DNA of 64,000 nucleotides from Lachnospiraceae bacterium 10-1 (GTDB lineage: Bacteria; Bacillota; Clostridia; Lachnospirales; Lachnospiraceae), in assembly GCA_000403495.2 (NCBI GenBank), contig KE159819.1, positions 1-64,000 of the forward strand, written 5' to 3'. Shown in pieces: positions 9,562-17,610 of this stretch (position 1 is the stretch's first letter; each line of letters opens with the position of its first letter). A program made the position numbers and the translations under genes. The notes beneath the pieces were generated by a model. The model worked only from the letters and a program-made list of their open reading frames with translations. It had not been told where the DNA came from and searched no databases.

Positions 9562-9633
9562 GGAGTTGAGGTTGATGCGGAAAAAGCAAAGGAATATTAT
9601 AAGTTGGCAGAGGGGAATGGAAGTGAGGAGTAG
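9562..9633 (+). pseudogene. Out-of-protein tail of the Sel1-repeat gene
   Basis: Directly after the TGA the same frame reads GVEVDAEKAKEYYKLAEGNG and then a TAG at 9631-9633. This is an unmistakable final Sel1 repeat, so the TGA is a recent nonsense change or a sequencing error rather than the ancestral end of the gene. From 9634 to 9872 there is no other gene, only A+T-rich DNA and the left arm of an inverted repeat. Confidence 0.75.
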
Positions 9634-9725
9634 ATGCCTGATATTAGTTAACTGTGAGTAGAAACTGAAAATATAAATTTACATTTTAATTTTAGATACT
9701 GTTAATGTGAATTAGAAATAAGCTT

Positions 9726-9813
9726 ATAGATAATTCAGAGTTATCCGTTAAATTTGTTTATCAGCAAACGGAATCAAAGGATAGTACCAGATTATTGATG
9801 ATTAGATGGTATT
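9726..9813. repeat. Left arm of 88-bp perfect inverted repeat
   Basis: These 88 bases are identical, in reverse complement, to 13495-13582. The arm begins ATAGATAATTCAGAG and ends TTAGATGGTATT. The two arms bracket about 3.7 kb of A+T-rich DNA with two convergent genes. Read on the plus strand, the arm is open in the frame that leads into the PLP-enzyme gene and encodes LIDNSELSVKFVYQQTESKD and onwards. The match stops abruptly at both ends. Confidence 0.95.
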
Positions 9814-9872
9814 TGTTATTCTTAATCTTTTTCCAACCCAAATTACAAAAATGCATACGGAGAGACATTTTT

Positions 9873-11144
9873 ATGAAACCAGAATATTTTGAAGATTTAA
9901 TTAATTTATGTACAGGCATTTCTGAACAGGAAAATAAATTATTGCCGTTATGTGCTGCAGAAAATGTAGTTTCTCCATTTAGTAAAATTCCATTAGATAC
10001 ATTTCTCCAAGAAAAATACTTACTGGGAGGTATATTAGAATATCAAGAGCATAGTAACTTTGTTGGAAGTAAAAAATTATACGAAATATATGAATTATTA
10101 GTTCGACAATGCAATAAACTATATGGATGTAAATACGCAGATGCACGAACTTTATCAGGAGTAAATGCAGTTATGACTTTGCTTATGAGCTTATTTTCAG
10201 CTGGCGACACAATTCTTATTTCATCAGAAGAATACGGTGGACATGGATCAATGCCAAAAATTTGTCGTAGGTTAGGAATTAATATAATAGAAATCCCTTA
10301 TAATTATGAAAAATATGATTTTGACTATGAAGAAACTAATAAGATTTTACAATCACAAAAAATTAATGGCATTTTAATATGTCTTTCAGACATCATTAGA
10401 ATGCCGCAGCTAAAAAAATTCGATTTACCCAAAGAGTGTATTTTGATTTTTGATGCAACACAAATATTAGGATTAATAGCAACGAAAAGTATGGAAAATC
10501 CATTGGAATGGTTTCCAGAGGAACAAAAATTTATATTAATGGGGGCTACCCATAAAACATTGCCTGGTCCTACCTGTGGGCTAATAATGACAAACAGCCT
10601 AGAACTCGCACACCGATTTGATACTTTGATAAACCCAGACTATTTGAGAAACAGCCAGTTGCATCATATATTCAGTCTCATATTATCTTTAATGGAATTG
10701 GAAATATATGGGCAACAGTATTGTTCTGCAATCATAAATAATGCAAATATTCTTGCTGATACATTAACCAAATATAACTTCGATGTTTTGAAAGCTTCGC
10801 CCCAATATACATATACGCATCAGCTTTTTATATCCATGCCAGAGAATGATGCAAAGAAGTTTTATAATAAATGTTTAGATTATGGGATAAGTATCAATTT
10901 TAGGAATAAACGTTTGTACAAAACATGTGGATTGCGCATTGGAACACAGAAAATCTCGAGATATGGGTGGCAAGATAGTGAAATGCAGTCTATCGCGAAA
11001 ATATTAAGAGACATCCGGAGTTACAACCAATTCTCCCAAGATATCTCTAACAGAATAAATAAACTTTCGGCAAATAAAAAAATAAGATATACTTTTGGAA
11101 GTGATTATTATGATATTATTTATACTAAATTACATCACAGTTAA
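9873..11144 (+). CDS. Serine hydroxymethyltransferase-like PLP enzyme
   Basis: A 423-aa fold-type I PLP enzyme. The SHMT family marks are visible: AAENVVSP near the N-terminus, a Gly-Val-Asn-Ala segment at the cofactor-phosphate site, FDATQILG with the cofactor-binding aspartate, and GATHKTLPGPTCG with K228 as the Schiff-base lysine (the SHMT signature is THKTLRGPRGG). GGAGAG at 9859-9864 sets the ATG at 9873; the frame is open further upstream into the inverted repeat. It is divergent from housekeeping glyA and sits beside a membrane ATPase, so a side role (aldol or transaldol chemistry on an unknown substrate) is more likely than one-carbon metabolism. Its 3' end overlaps the convergent ATPase gene by 15 bp. 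Low G+C suggests horizontal acquisition. Confidence 0.8.
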   Translation: MKPEYFEDLINLCTGISEQENKLLPLCAAENVVSPFSKIPLDTFLQEKYLLGGILEYQEHSNFVGSKKLYEIYELLVRQCNKLYGCKYADARTLSGVNAVMTLLMSLFSAGDTILISSEEYGGHGSMPKICRRLGINIIEIPYNYEKYDFDYEETNKILQSQKINGILICLSDIIRMPQLKKFDLPKECILIFDATQILGLIATKSMENPLEWFPEEQKFILMGATHKTLPGPTCGLIMTNSLELAHRFDTLINPDYLRNSQLHHIFSLILSLMELEIYGQQYCSAIINNANILADTLTKYNFDVLKASPQYTYTHQLFISMPENDAKKFYNKCLDYGISINFRNKRLYKTCGLRIGTQKISRYGWQDSEMQSIAKILRDIRSYNQFSQDISNRINKLSANKKIRYTFGSDYYDIIYTKLHHS

Positions 11145-13454
11145 TTTAAGATTGTAATATTCAGACTTGCTTTTGTGTAATATAGAGAGCATATCTGAGT
11201 ATTGCATTTCCTCCCAATACGATATTGCTTCTTCCGGAATACACTCAGAATTTGTTAGATAATTTATATATATAGCATAATTATAGTTAATGTTTAAGCT
11301 AAAATCATATGTTGTAGAAATAATTGATTTCAGGATATCAGTATTTATTTCATAACCATGCTTGATTTTTAAAAGCATGATGCCTAATTGAGAGGTGCTT
11401 TGCAAATTATAATCATGTGCACGTTCTGCATATTGAAGGGCTTCTGAATAATAACTGATACTTGTTTCATAGCCTTTTGAAGAATTATCCCAGATTCTAT
11501 ATATCTCACCCAGTTCAAAATATATATCATATTTAATACGTAACGAAGTTACTTCCAATAACTTCATTGTTGATTGCAATATTTGTTCTGCTTTTTCAAA
11601 ATTTTCACATATTTTATACTCGTAAATAGCTTTATGCCTAGCAACATATGGTTTCCAAATTTCATTCTTTTCATCTTGATATATAATTTGCTCTATTTTA
11701 TCAAATGCATCTTCATATAAATAATTCAAATCACCCTGAAACATTTTAATAGATGCAGCAGAATAAATAGAGCGTATTCTTATTTTATCATTTTTATAAT
11801 CCATATCATTAATTAGATTTACAAAAACCGTGTATGCTTGATTCAAATCTACCCCTATGTGTCTTAAGCAATGTGCATATAAATATTGGCATTTAACCAT
11901 TTGTTCCTTGGTCAAAGCCTTTTGGGATAATGCATATGAAAAGGTGACAGCATTTTGTAAATAATTTGTAAGATGGTCTAAATCAACTAGTAAATATTGG
12001 TATTCAAAATCTATATCACTACTTATATTCAATAGATTAAGTTGGTTATCGTAATTATCAACCACTTTCCTTGCCTTATCATATAATCCCAGTTCGAGAA
12101 GTGATTTCAAATAATAAAATCTAACATAAGTCCAACATTCTTTATCTTCTCTTAAGTGTGGATTTATTTGTCCATTAGCCTCAAAATCACCAATATCAAT
12201 TAGCAAAGGAAAATTATTATCTGCATATTGCCTATGTAAAATATCTGCCATCAGGGCATAGTCATATTCAAAATCAGATTTTAGTGCTGCCATTAAAGCT
12301 ATGTGCTCGGCATTTGGCATTCTCTTATAATACTGATAAATCTTTTTATAACTTTCAGTACTGTATTCAGATAAGAAATCTATACATTTAAGCGCAATAA
12401 GTTTGTCAGTATATATTTTATTCTTATACGAATTAATTAACGAAAATGTTAATAGTTTTTTAGTAATTGGCGGTGCTATGCAATTGTTTATACCATAAAT
12501 AATTTTAGTCTCAACCCCATCTTGTAACAATTGGCAAAGACAAATTATCAATGATAAAGAAACTTTTTCAAGATTGTTTAAAGAATTAATTAATTCTTCA
12601 ATGTAATTTTCAAGATTATTATAATCAATAATTTTAATTCCCTTGGTATATGCTTCAACACTATAACGAGCATACACAGGGTATCCATTAGACAATTTTG
12701 ATATGTCATCTCTTTCAGATTGCTTAATCTCTATATCATAGCTTTGCGCAAGTAATTTTATTTCATTTTCACCGAATCTACATGGACATATATGAAATGT
12801 ATCATTATTACTATCAATTGCAATCACAACTTGATTATACTTGCTACAGTTTATAAATGCTTTTGCAAACTCTGTACATTCTATCGAGTCCCTCTCATAA
12901 ATATTGTCAATGAATAAAATACTATTCTTTTTTAATGTAGAGTTATTAAGTTGCTTGCTTATGTCTGATACAGAAGCGTTCGAATATTTACAAAACTTAT
13001 TTGATAAAGCCTGTGTTATGCTCTTGGTATGGTTATTATTGTAGTAAAAAGCAGCATATGACTTCCATTTTTTTTTATCCGTATAATTAATTCGATCACA
13101 TGACATTTTCAAAAACAATGTTTTTCCCATACCGATGTTACCGCTAATATATATTATTCTGTCTTGAGCATTCTGTATTAAATCCAATAATTTCGCGTAT
13201 TCAATATCTCTGCCTACAAAATGCTCGTCATTTAAATATCTCTCAATTAAGGTATCCTTTTGAAATCTACTAAATATAAATGTCCAAAGTGCTATACAAA
13301 TAGTAAGTGGGATTCCTATCAATGTTGCAAAAACCCCTGCGGTTCCTGAATTATTTTTATAAAGAAAAAACATGGTGCTTCCAGAAAATATCACACAGAG
13401 TAGAGTCAATATAATAGCAAGACTTATTTGGAAATATAATTTATTTTTTTTCAT
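11130..13454 (-). CDS. Membrane-anchored P-loop ATPase with TPR-like C-terminus (STAND-like)
   Basis: The 774-aa product has two transmembrane segments (about 9-31 and 41-63), then a conserved FVGRD entry motif and Walker A GNIGMGKT at 105-112. A Walker B-like ILFIDNIYERD follows at 179-189. The remaining ~450 residues are helical and look like degenerate TPR units. This order (VGR motif, P-loop, helical repeats) is typical of STAND/NB-ARC-type signalling ATPases, many of which act in bacterial defence. AAAGAGG lies 7 nt before the ATG. It starts just inside the right inverted-repeat arm, in an ATGA overlap with a short upstream frame, and converges with the PLP-enzyme gene. Very A+T-rich, consistent with transfer. 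Confidence 0.8.
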   Translation of the reverse strand: MKKNKLYFQISLAIILTLLCVIFSGSTMFFLYKNNSGTAGVFATLIGIPLTICIALWTFIFSRFQKDTLIERYLNDEHFVGRDIEYAKLLDLIQNAQDRIIYISGNIGMGKTLFLKMSCDRINYTDKKKWKSYAAFYYNNNHTKSITQALSNKFCKYSNASVSDISKQLNNSTLKKNSILFIDNIYERDSIECTEFAKAFINCSKYNQVVIAIDSNNDTFHICPCRFGENEIKLLAQSYDIEIKQSERDDISKLSNGYPVYARYSVEAYTKGIKIIDYNNLENYIEELINSLNNLEKVSLSLIICLCQLLQDGVETKIIYGINNCIAPPITKKLLTFSLINSYKNKIYTDKLIALKCIDFLSEYSTESYKKIYQYYKRMPNAEHIALMAALKSDFEYDYALMADILHRQYADNNFPLLIDIGDFEANGQINPHLREDKECWTYVRFYYLKSLLELGLYDKARKVVDNYDNQLNLLNISSDIDFEYQYLLVDLDHLTNYLQNAVTFSYALSQKALTKEQMVKCQYLYAHCLRHIGVDLNQAYTVFVNLINDMDYKNDKIRIRSIYSAASIKMFQGDLNYLYEDAFDKIEQIIYQDEKNEIWKPYVARHKAIYEYKICENFEKAEQILQSTMKLLEVTSLRIKYDIYFELGEIYRIWDNSSKGYETSISYYSEALQYAERAHDYNLQSTSQLGIMLLKIKHGYEINTDILKSIISTTYDFSLNINYNYAIYINYLTNSECIPEEAISYWEEMQYSDMLSILHKSKSEYYNLKLTVM

Positions 13455-13663
13455 AGAACATCCTCTTTATAGAATAATTTTAATGTATTCAGCGAATACC
13501 ATCTAATCATCAATAATCTGGTACTATCCTTTGATTCCGTTTGCTGATAAACAAATTTAACGGATAACTCTGAATTATCTATCAAATACCTGTCCGTAAA
13601 AAAATCGCCCCCAACAGGAACAAACATTAATAAATATCGGATTTTATCCGATATACAAATCAA
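13451..13663 (-). CDS. Doubtful 70-aa frame upstream of the ATPase
   Basis: An ATG at 13661-13663 opens a 70-codon frame that runs through the right inverted-repeat arm and ends in an ATGA overlap with the ATPase start. The overlap would suit translational coupling. Against a real gene: the start lies inside the operator/leader of the divergent blaI-like gene, there is no clear domain, and part of the peptide is simply the coding content of the repeat arm (also present at the left arm). It may be a gene fragment carried by the repeat. Confidence 0.25.
   Translation of the reverse strand: MICISDKIRYLLMFVPVGGDFFTDRYLIDNSELSVKFVYQQTESKDSTRLLMIRWYSLNTLKLFYKEDVL
13495..13582. repeat. Right arm of 88-bp perfect inverted repeat
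   Basis: Reverse complement of 9726-13813's left counterpart at 9726-9813, with all 88 positions matching. It lies between the ATPase start (13454) and the promoter of the blaI-like gene (13678). Such long identical arms are either recently duplicated or kept identical by recombination, and could let the 3.7-kb interval invert. Confidence 0.95.
13634..13654. promoter_or_regulatory. Palindromic operator upstream of blaI-like gene
   Basis: ATATCGGAT, three T residues, then ATCCGATAT form a perfect 9-3-9 inverted repeat ending nine bases before the ribosome site of the repressor gene. BlaI/MecI repressors bind short dyads over their own promoters, so this is a good candidate for autoregulation. 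The sequence differs from the classical TACA/TGTA blaI operator. Confidence 0.6.
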
Positions 13664-13677
13664 AGGAGGAAAAACAC

Positions 13678-14136
13678 ATGGAAAGAGAAACGACTCCCAG
13701 TCAAAGTGAATGGCTGATCATGGAAGTATTCTGGGCAAGTTCTGCATCCCTGACAGCCAGAGAAGTCATTAGAAAAATACAAGATAAAGCAGACATGTCG
13801 CCCCGAATGGTACGAGTGTTGATCAACCGCCTGTGCCAGAAGGGGGTTTTAGGATATACGGTCGATGAAAATGACTTACAGGTTTATCACTATTTTGTTC
13901 TGAAATCAAAGGAAGACTGCCAGAAAGAAAAAAGCCGGAAGTTTGTAGACAGCTATTTTGGAGGAAGCCGGAAGAATGCAATGGCCGCGCTGCTGAAAAG
14001 CACAGATTTGACAGAAGAACAATTTACGGAATTGGAAGGGATTTTAGGGCAATGCATGGAGAAGCATGGTTCTGCAAAGAAAGAATGCTTTTTGCAGGAG
14101 AAAACCATCAGAACAGCGAATGATACCTTAAAATAG
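13678..14136 (+). CDS. BlaI/MecI/CopY family transcriptional repressor
   Basis: A 152-aa winged-helix protein. The N-terminus reads TPSQSEWLIMEVFW, followed by TAREVIRKI and a recognition helix region SPRMVRVLINRLCQKG, all typical of the BlaI/MecI family. The second half is the helical dimerisation region where these repressors are cut by their metalloprotease partner. AAAGGAGGA at 13663-13671 gives a strong ribosome site. It is followed after 19 bp by the M56 peptidase gene, the usual repressor-sensor pair. No beta-lactamase or penicillin-binding-protein gene is nearby, so the signal is unlikely to be a beta-lactam. Confidence 0.93.
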   Translation: MERETTPSQSEWLIMEVFWASSASLTAREVIRKIQDKADMSPRMVRVLINRLCQKGVLGYTVDENDLQVYHYFVLKSKEDCQKEKSRKFVDSYFGGSRKNAMAALLKSTDLTEEQFTELEGILGQCMEKHGSAKKECFLQEKTIRTANDTLK

Positions 14137-14155
14137 GTAGTGAAAAGGAGTAAAG

Positions 14156-15403
14156 ATGCCGGAATTTTTGGATAGAGGAATCAGTTTTTTAAATATATGT
14201 GCGATCTATTATGTGATACAGCTTATAAGGTGCGCTATAGTTTCTCTTGTGCCATTTGCATTTGTTTTTCTTTTACGGAAAACATTGTTGAAAAACAGGG
14301 TGTTTTTAAAGGGTGCACTATGGAGTTTATTTATTCCGGTTTTCTTTGCAGGCAAGATGAAGTTTTTTTATGAAAACACAGTAGGAGTTATTCTTTTTAC
14401 GTGGTGGACCGTATTATTAACAAAGCATGTATGGATTAACTGGTTGTATTTGTGTGTGGCATTTATCTTTGGGGCTCGATTAATTTGTGGAAGAAGAAAG
14501 CTGAAAAAACTGGTTGCAGGCATGGAAAAACGGAACCTGGATGGTAACACAGTCTATGTTGCAAAAATGCCTGTTACACCTTCAGCTATAGGGGTGCTGC
14601 GGCCAAAGATTATAATGCCTGCACTAATGTGGAAAGAATATGATAAAAAGGAGCTTCAGACAATCCTGCTTCATGAAAAGACTCACATTAGGCTGGGGCA
14701 TTTATTATTTTATTTTTTGTGGGATGTGTCAAGGGTACTGCTTTGGGTTAATCCTCTGTTTACTATGAGTGTAAAGCTTTTACGGGAAGACATGGAAGAA
14801 ATCTGCGATTGGGCAACCATGCAGCAAAGTGAAGAAAAAGCGTATGTTTACGGAAAGCTTTTATTAAAGAGCATGAGAGTGCTACAGGTAGAAAGTAAAA
14901 ATTTCAATATGTTTGCTGCTTTTTCAGGTGATAAGGAATACACAAATATTCGGCAGAGGGTGACACAAATTTCTCAATACAGGCCTTATAAACGGATTGC
15001 GGTAGTCAGTATTCTGACAGCTGTTATGCTGTGTATAATGGGCTTGGTAGTTTGGATTCAGAGTAGCTCTTATGATCGGTATAATGAAAATGACACTATG
15101 TTTATATATGGATATGACGGGAAAGAAGTTACTTTTTTTGAGGACAGCGATCTTTTACGCCAGATGATTTCCTATGATGATACTTACGTTTATGTGGGGA
15201 AGGAAGCCTTTGAGGATTTTTTACAAAAAATCAATGCAACCGGAGACGTATTTATTGTTTTTGGAGGCTTTTATAAATTGCCTGGATTTGTAGGCACTGG
15301 GTATTCCTGCTATTATGAGTCCGGCAGCGAGGAACCGGTGGTAAGGATTCTCTATGAAAAGCCTACGGATGACTGGCTGGTAGCATTGGTAAAAGTGTTG
15401 TAG
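14156..15403 (+). CDS. BlaR1/MecR1-like M56 membrane metallopeptidase
   Basis: The 415-aa membrane protein has several N-terminal transmembrane segments, then the zinc-protease motif HEKTH (H173, E174, H177) in an LLHEKTHIRLGHLL context, followed by WVNPLF and EDMEEICDWA, all M56 family marks. One more transmembrane segment lies near residue 285-300. The remaining outer domain of about 110 residues is short and has no penicillin-binding SxxK-type sensor, so what it senses is unknown. It probably cleaves the repressor encoded just upstream when triggered. Ribosome site AAAAGGAG, spacing about 5 nt. The next gene follows after 9 bp. Confidence 0.9.
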   Translation: MPEFLDRGISFLNICAIYYVIQLIRCAIVSLVPFAFVFLLRKTLLKNRVFLKGALWSLFIPVFFAGKMKFFYENTVGVILFTWWTVLLTKHVWINWLYLCVAFIFGARLICGRRKLKKLVAGMEKRNLDGNTVYVAKMPVTPSAIGVLRPKIIMPALMWKEYDKKELQTILLHEKTHIRLGHLLFYFLWDVSRVLLWVNPLFTMSVKLLREDMEEICDWATMQQSEEKAYVYGKLLLKSMRVLQVESKNFNMFAAFSGDKEYTNIRQRVTQISQYRPYKRIAVVSILTAVMLCIMGLVVWIQSSSYDRYNENDTMFIYGYDGKEVTFFEDSDLLRQMISYDDTYVYVGKEAFEDFLQKINATGDVFIVFGGFYKLPGFVGTGYSCYYESGSEEPVVRILYEKPTDDWLVALVKVL

Positions 15404-15412
15404 GAGGATATT

Positions 15413-15961
15413 ATGGCATTGGGGATTGAAAATGATTATGGTTATTTTACCATGCAGGGCTTATCAGGGCATAGTGCATCCGGTTACATACAAAACAAGG
15501 AAAGAGAAAAAATACCGGCAATAGCAAATAACAGCAATACAAAAACCAAAGAGCAATATGTAAAAGAGCTGGCAAAGCTTGTGCCAAGTGTGGAATTTAA
15601 AGTTGGAAATACTTTTTCATCATTTAAAAATCGTAAAACATTAGCGATCAGCCCGGCACTTGTGGAAAAAATGCGGAATGATCCAGAGCAGGAGAGGGAA
15701 ACTAAAGAACTGCTTAAGGGTGTTGAGTTTATGACAAAAATGGTAGACGGCATCTATAAAGGCAGTGGATGGAAGGTAGTGTTCCGCCGAAGCTACATAG
15801 ATGAAAATGGAAAATTTTCTTCTATTTCCTGCGTTAAAAATGAATTTGGCTATAAATTAAGCATCAAGCTTCGGGCGGAAAGACGAAAAAATTCTGAAAG
15901 ACTGATTCAAAGAATAAGACAAAAGGCAAAGACAGGCACAAAGCTTGATATGCGGATATAA
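15413..15961 (+). CDS. DUF6033-like protein
   Basis: A 182-aa soluble, basic protein that starts MALGIENDYGYF with a good GTAGGAGG ribosome site, 9 bp after the peptidase gene. It resembles the DUF6033 family found in Clostridia: a low-complexity N-terminus, a central EFKVGNTF block, and a basic C-terminus ending in RIRQKAKTGTKLDMRI. That family has no known function. Being the third gene of the BlaI/BlaR-like transcript, it is a candidate target or output of that sensor pair. The family assignment is from memory of the motif pattern and is moderate. Confidence 0.7.
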   Translation: MALGIENDYGYFTMQGLSGHSASGYIQNKEREKIPAIANNSNTKTKEQYVKELAKLVPSVEFKVGNTFSSFKNRKTLAISPALVEKMRNDPEQERETKELLKGVEFMTKMVDGIYKGSGWKVVFRRSYIDENGKFSSISCVKNEFGYKLSIKLRAERRKNSERLIQRIRQKAKTGTKLDMRI

Positions 15962-15981
15962 AAGGAAGGCATAGCAATCCA

Positions 15982-16902
15982 TCAAATACAAAAGTCTTTC
16001 CGCGGATGCTTTGCTGTTAGAATATCCCTTTGCTTCGCCATAGCCACGTGCGTATAAATTTCAGTAATATTGATAGAACTATGCCCTAGCATTTCCTGGA
16101 TATAGCGTATATCTACATCTGCCTCCAGCAGGCTTGTGGCGAAGGTGTGGCGGAACATATGCGGGGTGATATGCAGCTCTATGGCGGCAAGAGAGGTATA
16201 TTTATTGATCATTCTGCGGATGGACTGGTCCGATAGGGGCTTTCCGGACTGACTGGCAAAAAAGTGATTACATTCTTTTATCTGTTCAGAAAAAATATTT
16301 TTGTATTCTTTCAGCACATGAAGAACATCTTCGTTTCCAATTTGTATTCTTCTTTCTTTGGAACCCTTCCCGTAAATTAATATAGTTCTGTCATACAAAT
16401 TCACGCTGCCTGCTTTTAGGGAGCATAGTTCTGAAATTCTCATTCCGGTGGCGAAAAGTAATTCAATCACAGCCATATCTCTGAGAGTACATTTCTTCTG
16501 GTATTCTGTGCGGGCCTTCCTGTGCTGCTGATAGATAGCAGCTAAGAAAATCTCAACTGTATGAAGGGGGATTATCTTTGGGAGAATAACCGGTTCGCGG
16601 AATTTTATATGTATTTTGTTAAAAGGATTTTTTTCGATCATTTCTTTGTATTCAAAATAGTGAAAAAGAGCCTTCAGGGATGCTATTTTCCTCTTTACAG
16701 TTTTGGGCTTATATTTTTGATGGAGGTCAGAAATGTAATTTTCCAATACCGCAGGGGTTATCTCTATAATATCAGTAGAAGACAGTGCGGCATGGAATTG
16801 AGCCAAGTCGATACGGTAGGCTTTCAGGGTTTTTTCATCCAGTCTTTTTTGATTTCGGCAATATTTTAAGTAATCATTTGTAAGCTGCTGTAAGGTGTTC
16901 AT
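15982..16902 (-). CDS. Tyrosine recombinase / integrase (XerC/D-like)
   Basis: A 306-aa site-specific recombinase. It has an N-terminal SAM-like core-binding domain (residues about 3-90) and a catalytic domain with the full set of residues: R155 (ATGMRISEL), K179, H248 and R251 (HMFRHTF), H274 (LGHSS) and the nucleophile Y283 (IYTHV). AGAGGAAA precedes the ATG. The length is that of Xer-type or small mobile-element integrases. It is convergent with the DUF6033-like gene and lies in an accessory region, so it may move the island, or invert DNA such as the 88-bp-repeat cassette; neither is shown by sequence. No attachment site was identified. Confidence 0.93.
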   Translation of the reverse strand: MNTLQQLTNDYLKYCRNQKRLDEKTLKAYRIDLAQFHAALSSTDIIEITPAVLENYISDLHQKYKPKTVKRKIASLKALFHYFEYKEMIEKNPFNKIHIKFREPVILPKIIPLHTVEIFLAAIYQQHRKARTEYQKKCTLRDMAVIELLFATGMRISELCSLKAGSVNLYDRTILIYGKGSKERRIQIGNEDVLHVLKEYKNIFSEQIKECNHFFASQSGKPLSDQSIRRMINKYTSLAAIELHITPHMFRHTFATSLLEADVDIRYIQEMLGHSSINITEIYTHVAMAKQRDILTAKHPRKDFCI

Positions 16903-17016
16903 ACGATTTCCTCTCTGATTTTATATTGTACCATAGTTGGTAGCTGACTAGAATTATTATACACTTAAAAAGGAATATTAGGACGTTTTTAGAATAAGAT
17001 AATCGTTGTTTAATTT

Positions 17017-17610
17017 ATGCATAAGTATAAAAATTTTCTGACAATTTCAGAATTCAAAAGAGAAAGGAGAAATTATATACCAATACAAAGGATTTTAATC
17101 AGAACGAATAGACGTGATATGGGAATGATGCCTTCCGCAGGTTCCCCAACTTATTCGCCGGATATTATCTGTTACCAGCAGGGGATTTTGACACCAAAGG
17201 ATGCGGCAAGTACTTATGACAAGTACATATGTAAATCATTTTGGCAGGACAGTATTAATAATATTTATATCCGCGTGAAGAACTATTCCGATAACACCCT
17301 TGCCGGAAAAGCAAAGGCATATTATGCACCGCTGAATATGCTGTATATGCCGCCACGGTGGACTGCCATGTATTCCAATGGGCAGACAGAAGTAGAGCTG
17401 GTGGATATGTCGTATAGCACTTTGACGGATAAGTCCGCTTATCAGGGGATTCCAAAAGGAGAAGTGGGATGTAGTAAATCTGCATTTAATCTGATTTCAG
17501 TACCGGATCCCAATATGCATCACTGTATGATGGGATTGATTACAAGTCCTGATGGAAGCTATATTGATTTACCGGAGAGTTTTGGGATAACGGATTGTGG
17601 AAGTTTTTAA
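17017..17610 (+). CDS. N-terminal part of a frameshifted protein of unknown function
   Basis: This 197-codon frame and the next (17595-18152) together look like one protein of about 375 residues. Here the sequence reads PTYSPDIICYQQG, then NNIYIRVKNYSD near residue 90, two features of a beta-sandwich-like domain seen in large surface or secreted proteins, but I cannot name the family. The frame ends in GITDCGSF, while the -1 frame continues as LWKFLSNNPQIAYNN. An AAAGGAGA box lies inside the frame near 17063, so the true start may be downstream (ATG 17119) or the 5' end may also be disturbed. It precedes the LamG/transglutaminase-like gene and is probably its operon partner. Confidence 0.6.
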   Translation: MHKYKNFLTISEFKRERRNYIPIQRILIRTNRRDMGMMPSAGSPTYSPDIICYQQGILTPKDAASTYDKYICKSFWQDSINNIYIRVKNYSDNTLAGKAKAYYAPLNMLYMPPRWTAMYSNGQTEVELVDMSYSTLTDKSAYQGIPKGEVGCSKSAFNLISVPDPNMHHCMMGLITSPDGSYIDLPESFGITDCGSF

